Below are positions 37,801 through 46,247 of a stretch of DNA of 55,773 bases, piece by piece. Within the stretch, counting starts at the first letter, position 1; every line of letters begins with the position of its first letter. The notes under the pieces were generated by a model, which worked only from the letters and a program-made list of their open reading frames with translations, had not been told where the DNA came from and did not search any database. Both the position numbers and the translations under genes were made by a program. Source of the DNA: an uncultured Saprospiraceae bacterium (GTDB lineage Bacteria > Bacteroidota > Bacteroidia > Chitinophagales > Saprospiraceae); contig CALKJD010000082.1 in assembly GCA_937995755.1 (NCBI GenBank), positions 1 to 55,773 on the forward strand, written 5' to 3'.

Positions 37801-40800
37801 AATGGTACTACTGCTTCATTGCAGTCAGAGCCAAAGTCTGTAGCGGAGTGTAGTTTCAAAGTGACAGTAGAAGATGTAGAGCCACCTAAGTGTATGGAAA
37901 TTGATGATATGAATCTATTTGTTGGTCCAGCACTCAATGCCGTAGAAGGCGAGTGCAACCAATCAATCATTTCAGTTCCTGATGGAGAAGAATGTATACT
38001 TACTGAAATCAACGTATCAATTGTAGGTGATATCGTGGGATCAGAGTTTATCACTATAAGCTTGATTAGTCCACAGAATGATACATTAGATTTATATGAT
38101 AAACTATGTGCTGGAGACGCAGCGGTAGATATGGTCTTCGATGATGAAAGTGAAAATTCTGCATCTGCAATATGTGGATCATGGAATGGAGACTTCAGAC
38201 CACAGACAGAAATGTTGATGGAGTTTTATACTTCTAAGTTAGCTGGCGATTGGACATTATTTGTCAATGTAGAAGCAGGAAGTGGAGCAAGCTTCAACCT
38301 TAGTTCTTGGTCTATCGAATCTACATGTATGATGGATTGGGTGATGGAAGATGTAGAGTTAGAGAATGACCTTGGACTATGTAGTGCAGAATATACTTGG
38401 ATACATCCTTATTATGTTGACAATTGCACATTCGGTTCTATCAGTGTAGATTATTTCTCTGATGATGATATCGATGTACCTACAGGTGGTCTTTTAGTAG
38501 ACAACTTTAGAAAAGGTGGATTCGAAGTGACTGAAGTATTTGGAGTAGGAACGACTACAGTACAATATACTTTAGTAGATCTTAGCGGTAACGAATCACA
38601 ATGTCAATTTGATGTAACTGTATTGGATACAGAAAATCCAGTAATCACAGTTTGTCCTGGAGATATAGTAGTGAATCTTGAAGGTGGAGAATGTAGAGAA
38701 GTGGTTCATTACAATGTAGAAGCAGAAGATAACTGTGAAGTAGTTTCAATCGTAGGTGTGCCAGCAAGTGGTACTTACTTTGAGATTGGTGTTACCGAAG
38801 TAGTGGTTACAGTAACGGATCCTGCAGGAAATACATCACTTTGTGTATTCGATGTGATCGTAGTAGAGTACGAACCAACTAGTAATACTTTTGCTTGTAA
38901 TAATGCAGTCAACCTTTCATTAGATAGTAATTGTGAAGCAGTAATTAATGCAGACATGATTCTTGAAGGTGACAACTATAGATGTTATGAAGATTATTGT
39001 ATTACGATTACTTCATTGACAGGATTAGCTCATGACAACTATTTCGATGTATCAGATATCAATGAGACATTTAAAGTTACAGTTTCTGATTGTACTGGAG
39101 ATGTCGAGTATTCTTGTTGGGGTACTGTGACGATAGAAGAGAAATTTAATCCAGAAATCGGTTGTCCGATGGATGTAACTATTTTCTGTAACGAAGATCC
39201 AGAAGAGATAGATACTCTCACAGGATTATTAGTAACCGGAGAAGCAGTAGTGCTCAATTGTGAGCCTGGTGCAGAGATTACATACGAAGACAATACGACA
39301 GATTATGGTCAATGTTCTAGCCCAAGAATGCTCATAACGAGAACTTGGATTGTAACAGATTCAGATGGAAACCAAGCACAATGTGATCAAGCTATTACAG
39401 TGGCCGCTGTGGATTATGCGAGTATTGTGTTCCCTGAAGATCTGGACTTTGATACTGCTTTAGAATGTGAAGATGTAAGTGCTGATGATTCACTTCTCTC
39501 ACCTGAAAATACGGGTTACCCAACACTCAATGGACAAAATGTTACTGAGTCAGGATCACTATGTATGATCAGTAAAAATGTATCTGATGAGATATATGAT
39601 ATCTGCAATGGTAGCTATGAAATACTACGTACATGGAAGCTACGTAATATGTGTCTACCATTATCAGGAACTAATCCATTGACACATACACAAATTATAA
39701 AAGTCGTAGATACTTCTGCGCCTAAGTTTGTCACTTGTCCAAGTGATACGATTATGAGTGTAGATCCATGGAACTGTGTAGGAAATGGTTTCTTAGCAAT
39801 ACCACAAAGTATTCATGATTTATGTGGAGAAGTGGTATTTGACGCCAATATTTATGGTGGAGGAAGATTAGAAATTACAGGAACTGTAGCAGATGATAAC
39901 CTAAGTGTATTTGCAAGTAATATGCGCAAAGGCGATCATAGAGTGGAGTACACAGCTACGGATGATTGTGGAAACATTAGTAGATGTTCATTCGTAGTAA
40001 CTATAGCAGATATTACACCTCCAGTCGTAGTCGCTAAGCAAAATGTAATAATTAATCTTACGACTAATGGAGATCCTAATACAGGTACAGCTAAGTTATT
40101 TGCTAGCTCTGTGGATCAAGGTTCTTTTGATGGTTGTACAGATGTACGAATAGAGATCAGAAGAGAATCTGATATCTGTGGAGTATCTGGAAATACTACT
40201 TTCAATGCGGATGGTCATAATAATGATGGATCATCTAATCCTAATGCTGCTAACTACGATCCAGATGAAGGACAGTATGTTAAGTTCTGTTGTGATGATG
40301 TGCCAGCTGGCGAAGAGTCTGCTGTAGTACAAGTTGTAATTAGAGTTTGGGATGATGGTAATGGAACTGGATTTTATGGAGATGCAATGGATCTCAACGG
40401 TGATGGCGATATGCTAGATCCAGGAGAACATGATAACTATAATGAAAGTTGGATAGACGTAAGAGTGGAGCAGAAAAACATTCCTGCCTTAGCTTGTCCG
40501 CCAGATGTAACACTTGCTTGCGATATGGATTATACAGATCCAGGATTAAGAGGAGCTGCAGTAGCATCATCACTATGTGGATCAGAATCGATAGAAGTGA
40601 CTTACACACCGCAGCTTGATGCATGTGGATTAGGGTTCGTCGTAGCTACGTATACGGTTCCTAGTGCACCAGATGTAAATTGTAATCAGCGTATTACTAT
40701 AGAGAATCCTTATCCTGTATTTGCAGAAAGCGATATTAATTTCCCAAGAGATCTACCAGCTAGTTCGACTGGACAGCTCACTTGTCTAGATGATATTAAT

Positions 40801-43005
40801 TACGATCCACCGACTTGGACTGCTAGTCCTTGTGACTTTATTGGATACTTAGAAGAGGTAGATACTTTCTTCTTTGAGCTTGACCCCAACACTGGATTAC
40901 CTTCAGATGCCTGCTTCAAGATTTTGAGATCATTCACAGTAATTGATTGGTGTCTATATGATGCTACAGGAGGTCAAGAAGGTCAATTCTTTGGTTCTCA
41001 GACGATCAAGATTACCGATAGAGAAGCACCAGTATTATTAGACTGTGCACCAAAGATGTTTGCCGTAAATGATGATAACGATAGTAATGAAAATGGAAGT
41101 ACATGCGAACGCTTAACTACCACATTAACTAATAGTGCTGCGGATAGTGGAGACTGTGCGAGTGATTGGCTCAAGTGGCAGATATTGGTAGATACTTGGG
41201 GAGATGGAGAAATCGATTTCGAGTTTAGTAGTTTCCTACCGACTAATGATAGCAACATCAATAATGATACTAATCAAAATGGAATCAATGATAGATATGT
41301 AGCGCCAACAGAAAGTGATGAAGAAGTTTCTATAACCATTACAGAATTACTTGAAGCTAGTAGTAATACACATAAAGTATACTGGAAAGTAACCGATGGA
41401 TGTGGTAATGTAGCTTCTTGTGAGACAGAGTTTATGGTAGTGGATAAGAAAGCTCCTACACCATACTGTGTTAGCTTAAGTAGTGCTCCTATGCCATCTA
41501 CTAACTCGGTACAGTTATGGGCGATAGATTATGATCTTGGTGCTACGGATAACTGTACAGCTCAGGAAAATCTAAGGTTTACATTCTCTAATACGTTACC
41601 AGAAAATGATCCTAGTTACGATTCTGATAAGAGAAGTAGTGCTATGACATTGACAGCTCCTGAAGATTGTGGAAGCCAATTCATTGATGTTTACGTATTC
41701 GATGAAGAAGGCAATGTAGACTTCTGTACTGTGACACTTCTGCTTTCTGGTGAGGGTTGTCCAGATAATGGAAATAGAATCATTGCGGGTACTACTATTA
41801 CAGAAGATGGTGAGGGCGTACAGGATGCTGAAGTGATTCTTGATGCAGATATAGCAGAATATCCAGTAGCGCAGATGACTACAGAAATAGGATCGTTCGC
41901 ATTTCCTAATAATCCTGATGAAATGGACTATAGTCTAAGTGTACATAAAAACGATAATCATTCTAATGGAGTAAGTACGCTTGATCTTGTATTGATCCAA
42001 AGGCATGTAATCGGTTTCGAGGAGTTTAATAGTCCTTACAAGGTTATTGCGGCAGATATTTCTAATGATGAAATGGTGAGTGCTCAAGATATTGTAGAGT
42101 TGCGAAAAGTCATATTAGGTGTACAAGAAGAATTTAAAAACAATACTTCTTGGAGATTTGTAGATGGCTCACAACAGTTCTCAGATGTTACTGATCCATT
42201 CCCTATTGACGAGGAGCGTGATATCAATGACCTCTCTACAGAGATGCTCAATGAAAATTTCATAGCTATCAAGATTGGTGATGTCAATGCATCCGCGATG
42301 TATAGTATATCAGGAGCGATCGCAGAAATTAGAAGTACGGAAAAAATTAAGTTTGAAATCGAAGATCAACTAGTGAAAGCTGGTGAGTTAGTTTCGATAA
42401 CATTTAGTAGTAAAGAATTCAAAGATATATCAGGATTCCAGACTACTTTAGAATTTGATGGCTTGACGTATAATGGGGTAGAGTCACATTCTTTAGATAT
42501 GGCAGATTATAATGTGGGACAGATTCAGTCCGATGTAATCACTATGTCTTGGAGTACCAACTCTATGAAAACGGCAGTGGCAGAAAATCTATTTGTAATC
42601 AATGTAATCGCAGATAAGGCAGGGTATATTGCGGATATGATTAAGATGAGTGATAAGGTAGTATACACAGAGATCTATCAAGGTACTGAGTATGAAATCA
42701 AAGACATCGAACTTGGTGTCAGATCAGAAAGAGTATTAGCTGAAGAGATTGAGTTGATGCAAAATGAACCGAATCCATTTAAGGACAAGACGACTGTTGC
42801 ATTCTATCTTCCTACCAAGTCTACGGTTACTTTGACGGTTACAGATGTAACTGGTAAAGTACTGAGGGTAGTAGAGGGTGAATATGAAGCTGGCAATAAT
42901 GGAGTTACTTTACTTTCATCTGAGTTAGGTATATCTGGACTATTATATTATACTCTAGAGACAAAAGGATTCAGTGAAACTAGAAAGATGATTTTGATTG
43001 ATTAA
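31897..43005 (+). CDS. Giant HYR-repeat T9SS surface protein with LTD, P-domain, dockerin and cohesin-like modules
   Basis: 3702 residues (11.1 kb). A long basic start precedes the signal segment VLHIAYLCAMFLFFTTSVEAQ; starts at residues 11, 15 or 21 are possible. The body is at least ten HYR (hyalin-type) Ig-like repeats, recognisable by PVI-x-CP openings, a DNC centre, GxTTVTYTxxDxxGN and CxFxVTVxDxxPP ends. Within one HYR domain (about 1566-1978) sit a lamin-tail-like domain (LLISEITQ, then DDYIEITNFGPSTYDV at about 1829) and, inside it, a propeller-like insert of about 240 residues. A proprotein-convertase P-domain follows (about 2015-2145). The end has a carboxypeptidase-regulatory-like domain (about 3290-3352), a dockerin-like segment (about 3355-3415, DISNDEMVSAQDIVELRK), a cohesin-like domain (about 3480-3600) and a type A T9SS sorting domain (about 3620-3702). 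Adhesion or matrix formation is inferred. Confidence 0.93.
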   Translation: MKINSPHDQGMSSRMRKAPKMFKASVLHIAYLCAMFLFFTTSVEAQCIEFGTNGPFNFDDPNVTLVTVPPFSDPDIDVINFNGPGVVGLLSGEFSPSTSGSGVHLINLVAEDNRAECGIDGIFVTSTNITVCNLMANCQDITVNLEPDCTIAITPDMIDDGSSGDSECGILSRTVMPDLLGFDDIGENTVTLTITNGQGMVRECTSTVTVLPPPCPSAANLLLFIDGNPSTIQDPQTICQNAGILDLTMMGVDNFGNPICVGPGMFSSSSPGVTSGANNTGTFDPMAANLGMQTISFDYVCPVTNQMTGSSMSVNVVRTPSAELISDFMIACGPPTGNVFLSNLFEPTSSQMGTWTYLSGPTGAPTVIDGATYSYTTDGCYSFRFTADDPDNCLAMLPFDDVDVHIQTRTEFDFSLSSQGGCLAEGTLDITTNVTPALPATETQDGYVQIGDGAEMAWDATVPYSINPPAENMTEDYTFCLIRFKTGSGMPGDCGPNGPCPDTLCQRISVFNDGLNCQSNCEMNPVDVCNIEVDPQLTLSCSFFDISVPFDLVGANIEPKSMLIGCDDEEVLIDYNFEIGGFNPESGGGGATVGSLPGVSIICDVFNFCICIDLGFLGDIEFRPFSALYDALGCGDTIAEVILNLLGNLLGGDGGGALVVADTDGDGAFDYEVEDGSNLSGTGVSVPVNIEGQGELTIRMVTGWPNKPEGVCGSATVPGTDLLTLLPIGAIPIVGPTIVALLDAASCNVDLSWSNEETVVYQVINGNAPTFINCPTDGYTFSEDFSCDTEANWSIPVALDGCSGEIIPFTTDMGTTEGLRKVSGPDPGDDLPIGIYEVVYEATACNGLSTQCVIPIIIDAGDPQLIAPENFNVCTDIDLCEATVLGLAPLRGIGCNTVISYYTTGETELGTMAAPIVGEASGNTFNLGTTTVNYIMTWLNAQGETQTATDNFTVTVEDCQFPVAECKSVTAQLDNEGNVDVTAEMVDALSSDNCTEIVDLQISKSGGGTFMPSVSFNCDELGINIVTLRVEDEAGNVSFCLAQVEILDYFEDFVLTMDLPELCLEANNPEQFDFTNYLNITQPNGTIISANDVMGVLGGNAVGLFGITSFIPSASSSGATIGNSSADPQDIGYIDAFTGVYTPGTGSGFVTISYILTLGGDASMSNNVLEGCYKVVHETFELKQPLTMGSPMCECLGVNSRQVDLGIVTGGLEPYRIEYTGGTLDHNEDGFPDDTDGIFTYDVANGYDITDDSEDLGLMWLNYTSPIWSITIVDARGCEIARSGSCDIIDETVGPEIDCRGTNDFDTEVFICERQYAWLHAIPTDNCAVTQYSYTITNPDGTIAGPFTLDALIDDSNVGVPLEELQNAEYEFEAGSSTITYYAEDAVGNFTTCSFVVVVEDNDPPYFINCPYPDVVIATETDQCDAFVNFALPLAEDNCVMPTVTQIDDTGLTTGDRFPIGTTILTFQAMDGVGNKTICKVKVTVNHFDHVPTIACPGDVTQSNDDWLCGAEVNNINAFVEELCADELVKTYQIVQDGEVVTTGLDDASGTYFEVGESEVTYRVQNQPLLLISEITQDADALIGGMNPPPIVNEFQCFSDTLFALGNGDAGEGLVYYPVDDLIYHFSGATDGNEYFEEIYFPGKCVQPNHLVADTHGPDAAGQITGMVWDPTTEKFIAMDIDRNIYTVSTTGDYLQISTFDQAVNLSGFSVAGASIYGVNGTSLYEFNPLTGVTIATTALTSSGDAIVSATDIATDPLSGDTYIIYTTGGSATSYIGTLDLATGMITEQGDTFIDFGGITIDATGQVYGVSSKAAGSDLYTIKCAIPGDDYIEITNFGPSTYDVSCLNIARTVENGDEEVYVVPNGIVLAPGEVLVLHYGPGVDNQAGPSYFLNFCEGTDQPAGATLPYSIFFGNNQLDAIDMFADAQGGIIRTGLFDTDSPADFVLAEDCLSITLGEYNPIYPPALDNGTTASLQSEPKSVAECSFKVTVEDVEPPKCMEIDDMNLFVGPALNAVEGECNQSIISVPDGEECILTEINVSIVGDIVGSEFITISLISPQNDTLDLYDKLCAGDAAVDMVFDDESENSASAICGSWNGDFRPQTEMLMEFYTSKLAGDWTLFVNVEAGSGASFNLSSWSIESTCMMDWVMEDVELENDLGLCSAEYTWIHPYYVDNCTFGSISVDYFSDDDIDVPTGGLLVDNFRKGGFEVTEVFGVGTTTVQYTLVDLSGNESQCQFDVTVLDTENPVITVCPGDIVVNLEGGECREVVHYNVEAEDNCEVVSIVGVPASGTYFEIGVTEVVVTVTDPAGNTSLCVFDVIVVEYEPTSNTFACNNAVNLSLDSNCEAVINADMILEGDNYRCYEDYCITITSLTGLAHDNYFDVSDINETFKVTVSDCTGDVEYSCWGTVTIEEKFNPEIGCPMDVTIFCNEDPEEIDTLTGLLVTGEAVVLNCEPGAEITYEDNTTDYGQCSSPRMLITRTWIVTDSDGNQAQCDQAITVAAVDYASIVFPEDLDFDTALECEDVSADDSLLSPENTGYPTLNGQNVTESGSLCMISKNVSDEIYDICNGSYEILRTWKLRNMCLPLSGTNPLTHTQIIKVVDTSAPKFVTCPSDTIMSVDPWNCVGNGFLAIPQSIHDLCGEVVFDANIYGGGRLEITGTVADDNLSVFASNMRKGDHRVEYTATDDCGNISRCSFVVTIADITPPVVVAKQNVIINLTTNGDPNTGTAKLFASSVDQGSFDGCTDVRIEIRRESDICGVSGNTTFNADGHNNDGSSNPNAANYDPDEGQYVKFCCDDVPAGEESAVVQVVIRVWDDGNGTGFYGDAMDLNGDGDMLDPGEHDNYNESWIDVRVEQKNIPALACPPDVTLACDMDYTDPGLRGAAVASSLCGSESIEVTYTPQLDACGLGFVVATYTVPSAPDVNCNQRITIENPYPVFAESDINFPRDLPASSTGQLTCLDDINYDPPTWTASPCDFIGYLEEVDTFFFELDPNTGLPSDACFKILRSFTVIDWCLYDATGGQEGQFFGSQTIKITDREAPVLLDCAPKMFAVNDDNDSNENGSTCERLTTTLTNSAADSGDCASDWLKWQILVDTWGDGEIDFEFSSFLPTNDSNINNDTNQNGINDRYVAPTESDEEVSITITELLEASSNTHKVYWKVTDGCGNVASCETEFMVVDKKAPTPYCVSLSSAPMPSTNSVQLWAIDYDLGATDNCTAQENLRFTFSNTLPENDPSYDSDKRSSAMTLTAPEDCGSQFIDVYVFDEEGNVDFCTVTLLLSGEGCPDNGNRIIAGTTITEDGEGVQDAEVILDADIAEYPVAQMTTEIGSFAFPNNPDEMDYSLSVHKNDNHSNGVSTLDLVLIQRHVIGFEEFNSPYKVIAADISNDEMVSAQDIVELRKVILGVQEEFKNNTSWRFVDGSQQFSDVTDPFPIDEERDINDLSTEMLNENFIAIKIGDVNASAMYSISGAIAEIRSTEKIKFEIEDQLVKAGELVSITFSSKEFKDISGFQTTLEFDGLTYNGVESHSLDMADYNVGQIQSDVITMSWSTNSMKTAVAENLFVINVIADKAGYIADMIKMSDKVVYTEIYQGTEYEIKDIELGVRSERVLAEEIELMQNEPNPFKDKTTVAFYLPTKSTVTLTVTDVTGKVLRVVEGEYEAGNNGVTLLSSELGISGLLYYTLETKGFSETRKMILID

Positions 43006-43024
43006 ATATTTCGAAATTGGTGTT

Positions 43025-43062
43025 AAGGCGACAAGGATTTTATTCTTGTCGCCTTTTTTTTT
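43025..43062 (+). terminator. Terminator of the giant adhesin gene
   Basis: GGCGACAAG pairs with CTTGTCGCC around an A/T-rich loop, followed by nine T. It starts 20 nt after the stop codon. Confidence 0.95.
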
Positions 43063-43101
43063 GCTGGATTGTTTCTTCGATGAGAGAGGAGTAGATGAAA
43101 A

Positions 43102-43134
43102 TAATCCCTTTACAACTAAGTCGTAAAGGGATTA
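43102..43134. terminator. Second hairpin, possible terminator of the PfkB gene
   Basis: TAATCCCTTTAC (43102-43113) pairs over 12 bp with GTAAAGGGATTA (43123-43134). On the minus strand it is followed only by a short TTTTC, and on the plus strand by AATTTTT. It lies about 120 nt past the PfkB stop, so the assignment to that gene is tentative. Confidence 0.6.
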
Positions 43135-43251
43135 TAATTTTTGTCAGATTATTGGCTTATCCAGTTGGCCAATTTATTTTATCGAAACCTCTCAATCTGA
43201 AAGATTTAAATCTAAGAAACGAAGTGTTCTAAAGTCGCAGTCGTTATAAAT

Positions 43252-44160
43252 TTAAAATGCCATTAAGCTTCTAAATGCTTCCACTCTCTTATCTATTTGT
43301 TCTTGGTCTAGAGTCTTTAATCTATCAATAGAAAACTCTTCTACACAAAATGAAGCCATAGCAGATCCATAAACGATTGCTTTTTTCATATTGTCAAACG
43401 ATACATCGTCAGTCTTTGCTAAGTATCCCATAAATCCACCAGCGAATGTGTCACCAGCTCCAGTTGGGTCAAATACTTTGGCTAAAGGCATTGCAGGTGC
43501 GAAGAACATATTTCCTTCTGAAAATAATAAACATCCATGCTCACCTTTTTTGATCACAAGATATTTAGGTCCCATCTTATGAATCTTAGCAGCCGCATTT
43601 ACTAAAGAATATTCTCCAGTTAGCATACGAGCTTCTTCATCGTTAATCGTGAGGATGTCTACTCTTGCGATAGCTTTCTTGAGACTATCTAAAGCTATAT
43701 CTATCCAGAAGTTCATTGTATCCATCGCTATGAGCTTCTGTGTGCCATCTAGTTGGTCTAGTACAGAGTTTTGGATGTCTGGTGTAAGATTACCTAGCAT
43801 TACATATTTGGATGACTTGTAGCTGTCTGGAAGCTGAGGGTCAAAATCGTCTAATACATTAAGGTCTGTAGCTAGAGTATCACGTTGGTTCATGTCTTCA
43901 TGGTACTTGCCTGCCCAGAAGAATGTCTTACCATCAGATTTGATCTGAAGACCTTCCATGTTTACACCTTTATCTTCTAAAGCCTTGATTTCTTCTTGAG
44001 GGAAGTCACCACCAACTATAGCTGACAGATTGATGTCGTTAGTAAAGTATGATGCCGAATGGCTAATATATGTACATGATCCACCGATTACCATATCGGC
44101 TTTGCCGTGTGGTGTCTCTATAGAGTCGAATGCTAATGTTCCGATTGTAAGTAAACTCAT
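43252..44160 (-). CDS. PfkB-family (ribokinase-like) kinase
   Basis: 302 residues, cytoplasmic ATP-dependent kinase of a sugar or nucleoside. The N-terminal part has the GG motif (VIGGSCTYISHSA, about 25-36). The C-terminal signature DPTGAGDTFAGGF starts at residue 231, and Asp237 is the catalytic base. NDEEARMLTGE is the usual mid-domain motif, and KKGEHGCLLF the ATP-side strand. The N-terminal lid is short. The IGTLAFDSIETPHGKAD start resembles the Bacteroidota PfkB proteins annotated only as sugar kinases. No sugar pathway gene is next to it, so the substrate cannot be named. Confidence 0.92.
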   Translation of the reverse strand: MSLLTIGTLAFDSIETPHGKADMVIGGSCTYISHSASYFTNDINLSAIVGGDFPQEEIKALEDKGVNMEGLQIKSDGKTFFWAGKYHEDMNQRDTLATDLNVLDDFDPQLPDSYKSSKYVMLGNLTPDIQNSVLDQLDGTQKLIAMDTMNFWIDIALDSLKKAIARVDILTINDEEARMLTGEYSLVNAAAKIHKMGPKYLVIKKGEHGCLLFSEGNMFFAPAMPLAKVFDPTGAGDTFAGGFMGYLAKTDDVSFDNMKKAIVYGSAMASFCVEEFSIDRLKTLDQEQIDKRVEAFRSLMAF

Positions 44161-44297
44161 TGTATTGATATTGGTAGCCGCATTAGGCTATTTGTTAATA
44201 ATGAGCGCGAAGATATGTATTTTAGCAAAGCTTTTATGATTGAAGTCATTGATTATCGACCTGTGCTAAGGGGCGTAATCGTATAAATACGTTTGAA

Positions 44298-46190
44298 ATG
44301 AAATATTTATGGATATTGCTACTTGGTTTTGCGTCAGTAAATTCTATAGCACAAACATGTCTTGAATATGGTATTCTATTGGAGAGGCAATCGCAGATTG
44401 ATAGTTTCTCTATTAATTATCCTGATTGCGAATATGTTCTCGGTAGACTTGTTGTAGATAGTCCTGATAATTTGGGGATTACCAATCTAGAAGGTCTAGT
44501 TCAGCTCAAGCGCATCAATAATTTGTCTTTAGTTTATAATGCTGACTTAAATGGATTGTTAGGCCTTCATAACGTTGAGCGAATAGATAGTAGTTTAGTC
44601 ATTGTTGGTAATCACAGTCTCAAGGATTTAAATGGTCTCAATGAATTACAATATGTAGGTGATAGATTGAGAATTTCTAGCAATGATTCTTTAGTTACAC
44701 TTTCAGGAATAGATGCTGTTCAAAATATTAATTCGCTGGATATCATTCAAAATAAATCCCTAATCCATACTAACGGATTGAATGCCTTAGATACTATCAG
44801 GCGTAGCATAGATGTTAATAATAATAAATCTCTTACGCATGTTAATATGAATGGTTTACAATATGTAGGATTGGAAATAGGGATCAGTGGTAATGATAAT
44901 TTGGATACGCTTGATGGTTTTCCATTGCTTCAATATGTCGAGCAAGTTAGGATTGAGCAAAATGATAGCTTAAAGTTGATCAAAGGATTTGACGCATTGC
45001 CACATGCGAGTATGTGGATTGTAAATAACGATCAGCTTCTTGCTTTGGAGGGGTTTTCGTCATTGGTAACTGCTGGAGATATTTGGATTACTAGAAACAA
45101 TTCCCTGGCAGACCTTTATGCATTTGGAAATCTAGAAGATTGCTTTGCTTTACGACTTACTCAAAATGATGAAATGACTCAAATAGAAGGTTTTAGTAAT
45201 CTTGAAACAGCTGAGTATGTAGAAATTAGTCTGAATGCGAAATTGACATCTATCACGGGTTTTTCTAAGTTGGATTCAGTAAATGTAGAAATGGTAATTG
45301 ATGGAAATTATCTTATTAATGACATTTCAGGTTTTGACGGTATTCGTCATGTTGGTGAGTTGGAGATTGGAAATACAGATATAGAATCATTTAATGAATT
45401 TCAACAATTGGATTCGATTGGATCATTATTAGTTCGTAGCAACAGGAGGCTAAAAAACATGAATGGCTTCAGCGGATTAAAGTCTGCCAACAACATTTTT
45501 ATTTCCAGTAATGATAGTCTTAAAAATGTAGATGGATTAGATTCGCTTCTCAAAATTGAAGAATTTATTTCTATATCAAATTGTCCAGTTAATGATCTTT
45601 CAGCATTGGCAAATTTGTCTTTCGTAGGAGAAATTTTGAATATTGCTCATACTGAGGTGCTCGACTTAAATGATTTGACCTCACTTACTTCACTGGGTGC
45701 TTTGTGGCTGATTAATAATGAGCAACTGACATCCCTTTCAGGTTTGTTTCAGGTGGATTCAGAATCTATAAATTTGCCATGGGATTTTAATTCTTTATGG
45801 CTTGTGGGTAATGTTGAATTAGAAACCTGTAATGAAGAGTTTGTATGTGAATGGATTAATATTTCTGAAGTTAAATATGCGATATCTGGGAATAAATCTG
45901 ATTGTCTAGATGATGATGCGGTGAGAAGTAGTTGTATGACATCTACTTTAGACTCAGCGACTGATTTGGATGTAAGTTTTTTTCCTAATCCTGTACATGA
46001 TCATCTGTATGTTTCTTCTGAACAATATACTAACTTCACAATGACCAATAGTCAAGGCACTATAGTTATGGAAGGGGAATTGTTTAAAGATCAAAATGTG
46101 ATTGATATGAAAGAACTGCCTAGTGGATCGTATTTTTTGCTTATCAATGAAGCGAGTAGAATGCTTTCCAAGCGTATATTGAAATTGTAA
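44298..46190 (+). CDS. Leucine-rich L-domain-like T9SS surface protein
   Basis: 630 residues. The signal peptide is MKYLWILLLGFASVNSIAQT. The body (about 40-510) is a solenoid of irregular 22-24-residue repeats with the pattern LxxIxGFxxLxxxxxxIxxNxxL (for example EGFSNLETAEYVEISLNAKL-type units). These resemble receptor L-domain/LRR repeats found in Bacteroidota surface proteins. The last 75 residues (from about 556: VSFFPNPVHDHLYV, then GSYFLLINE and SKRILKL) are a type A T9SS sorting domain. Probably a binding or adhesion protein on the outer surface. A TACGTTTG just before the ATG is too close to be its promoter. Confidence 0.88.
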   Translation: MKYLWILLLGFASVNSIAQTCLEYGILLERQSQIDSFSINYPDCEYVLGRLVVDSPDNLGITNLEGLVQLKRINNLSLVYNADLNGLLGLHNVERIDSSLVIVGNHSLKDLNGLNELQYVGDRLRISSNDSLVTLSGIDAVQNINSLDIIQNKSLIHTNGLNALDTIRRSIDVNNNKSLTHVNMNGLQYVGLEIGISGNDNLDTLDGFPLLQYVEQVRIEQNDSLKLIKGFDALPHASMWIVNNDQLLALEGFSSLVTAGDIWITRNNSLADLYAFGNLEDCFALRLTQNDEMTQIEGFSNLETAEYVEISLNAKLTSITGFSKLDSVNVEMVIDGNYLINDISGFDGIRHVGELEIGNTDIESFNEFQQLDSIGSLLVRSNRRLKNMNGFSGLKSANNIFISSNDSLKNVDGLDSLLKIEEFISISNCPVNDLSALANLSFVGEILNIAHTEVLDLNDLTSLTSLGALWLINNEQLTSLSGLFQVDSESINLPWDFNSLWLVGNVELETCNEEFVCEWINISEVKYAISGNKSDCLDDDAVRSSCMTSTLDSATDLDVSFFPNPVHDHLYVSSEQYTNFTMTNSQGTIVMEGELFKDQNVIDMKELPSGSYFLLINEASRMLSKRILKL

Positions 46191-46247
46191 AGTTTCGTAA
46201 AATCTCAGCCACAATGTCATCAATTTTGATGTTAGGCATTGGGGCTA

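Noticed and set aside
44288..44295. TACGTTTG before the L-domain protein gene, an exact -7 match
   Set aside because: It ends 2 nt before the ATG, so transcription would start inside the coding region; probably coincidental.
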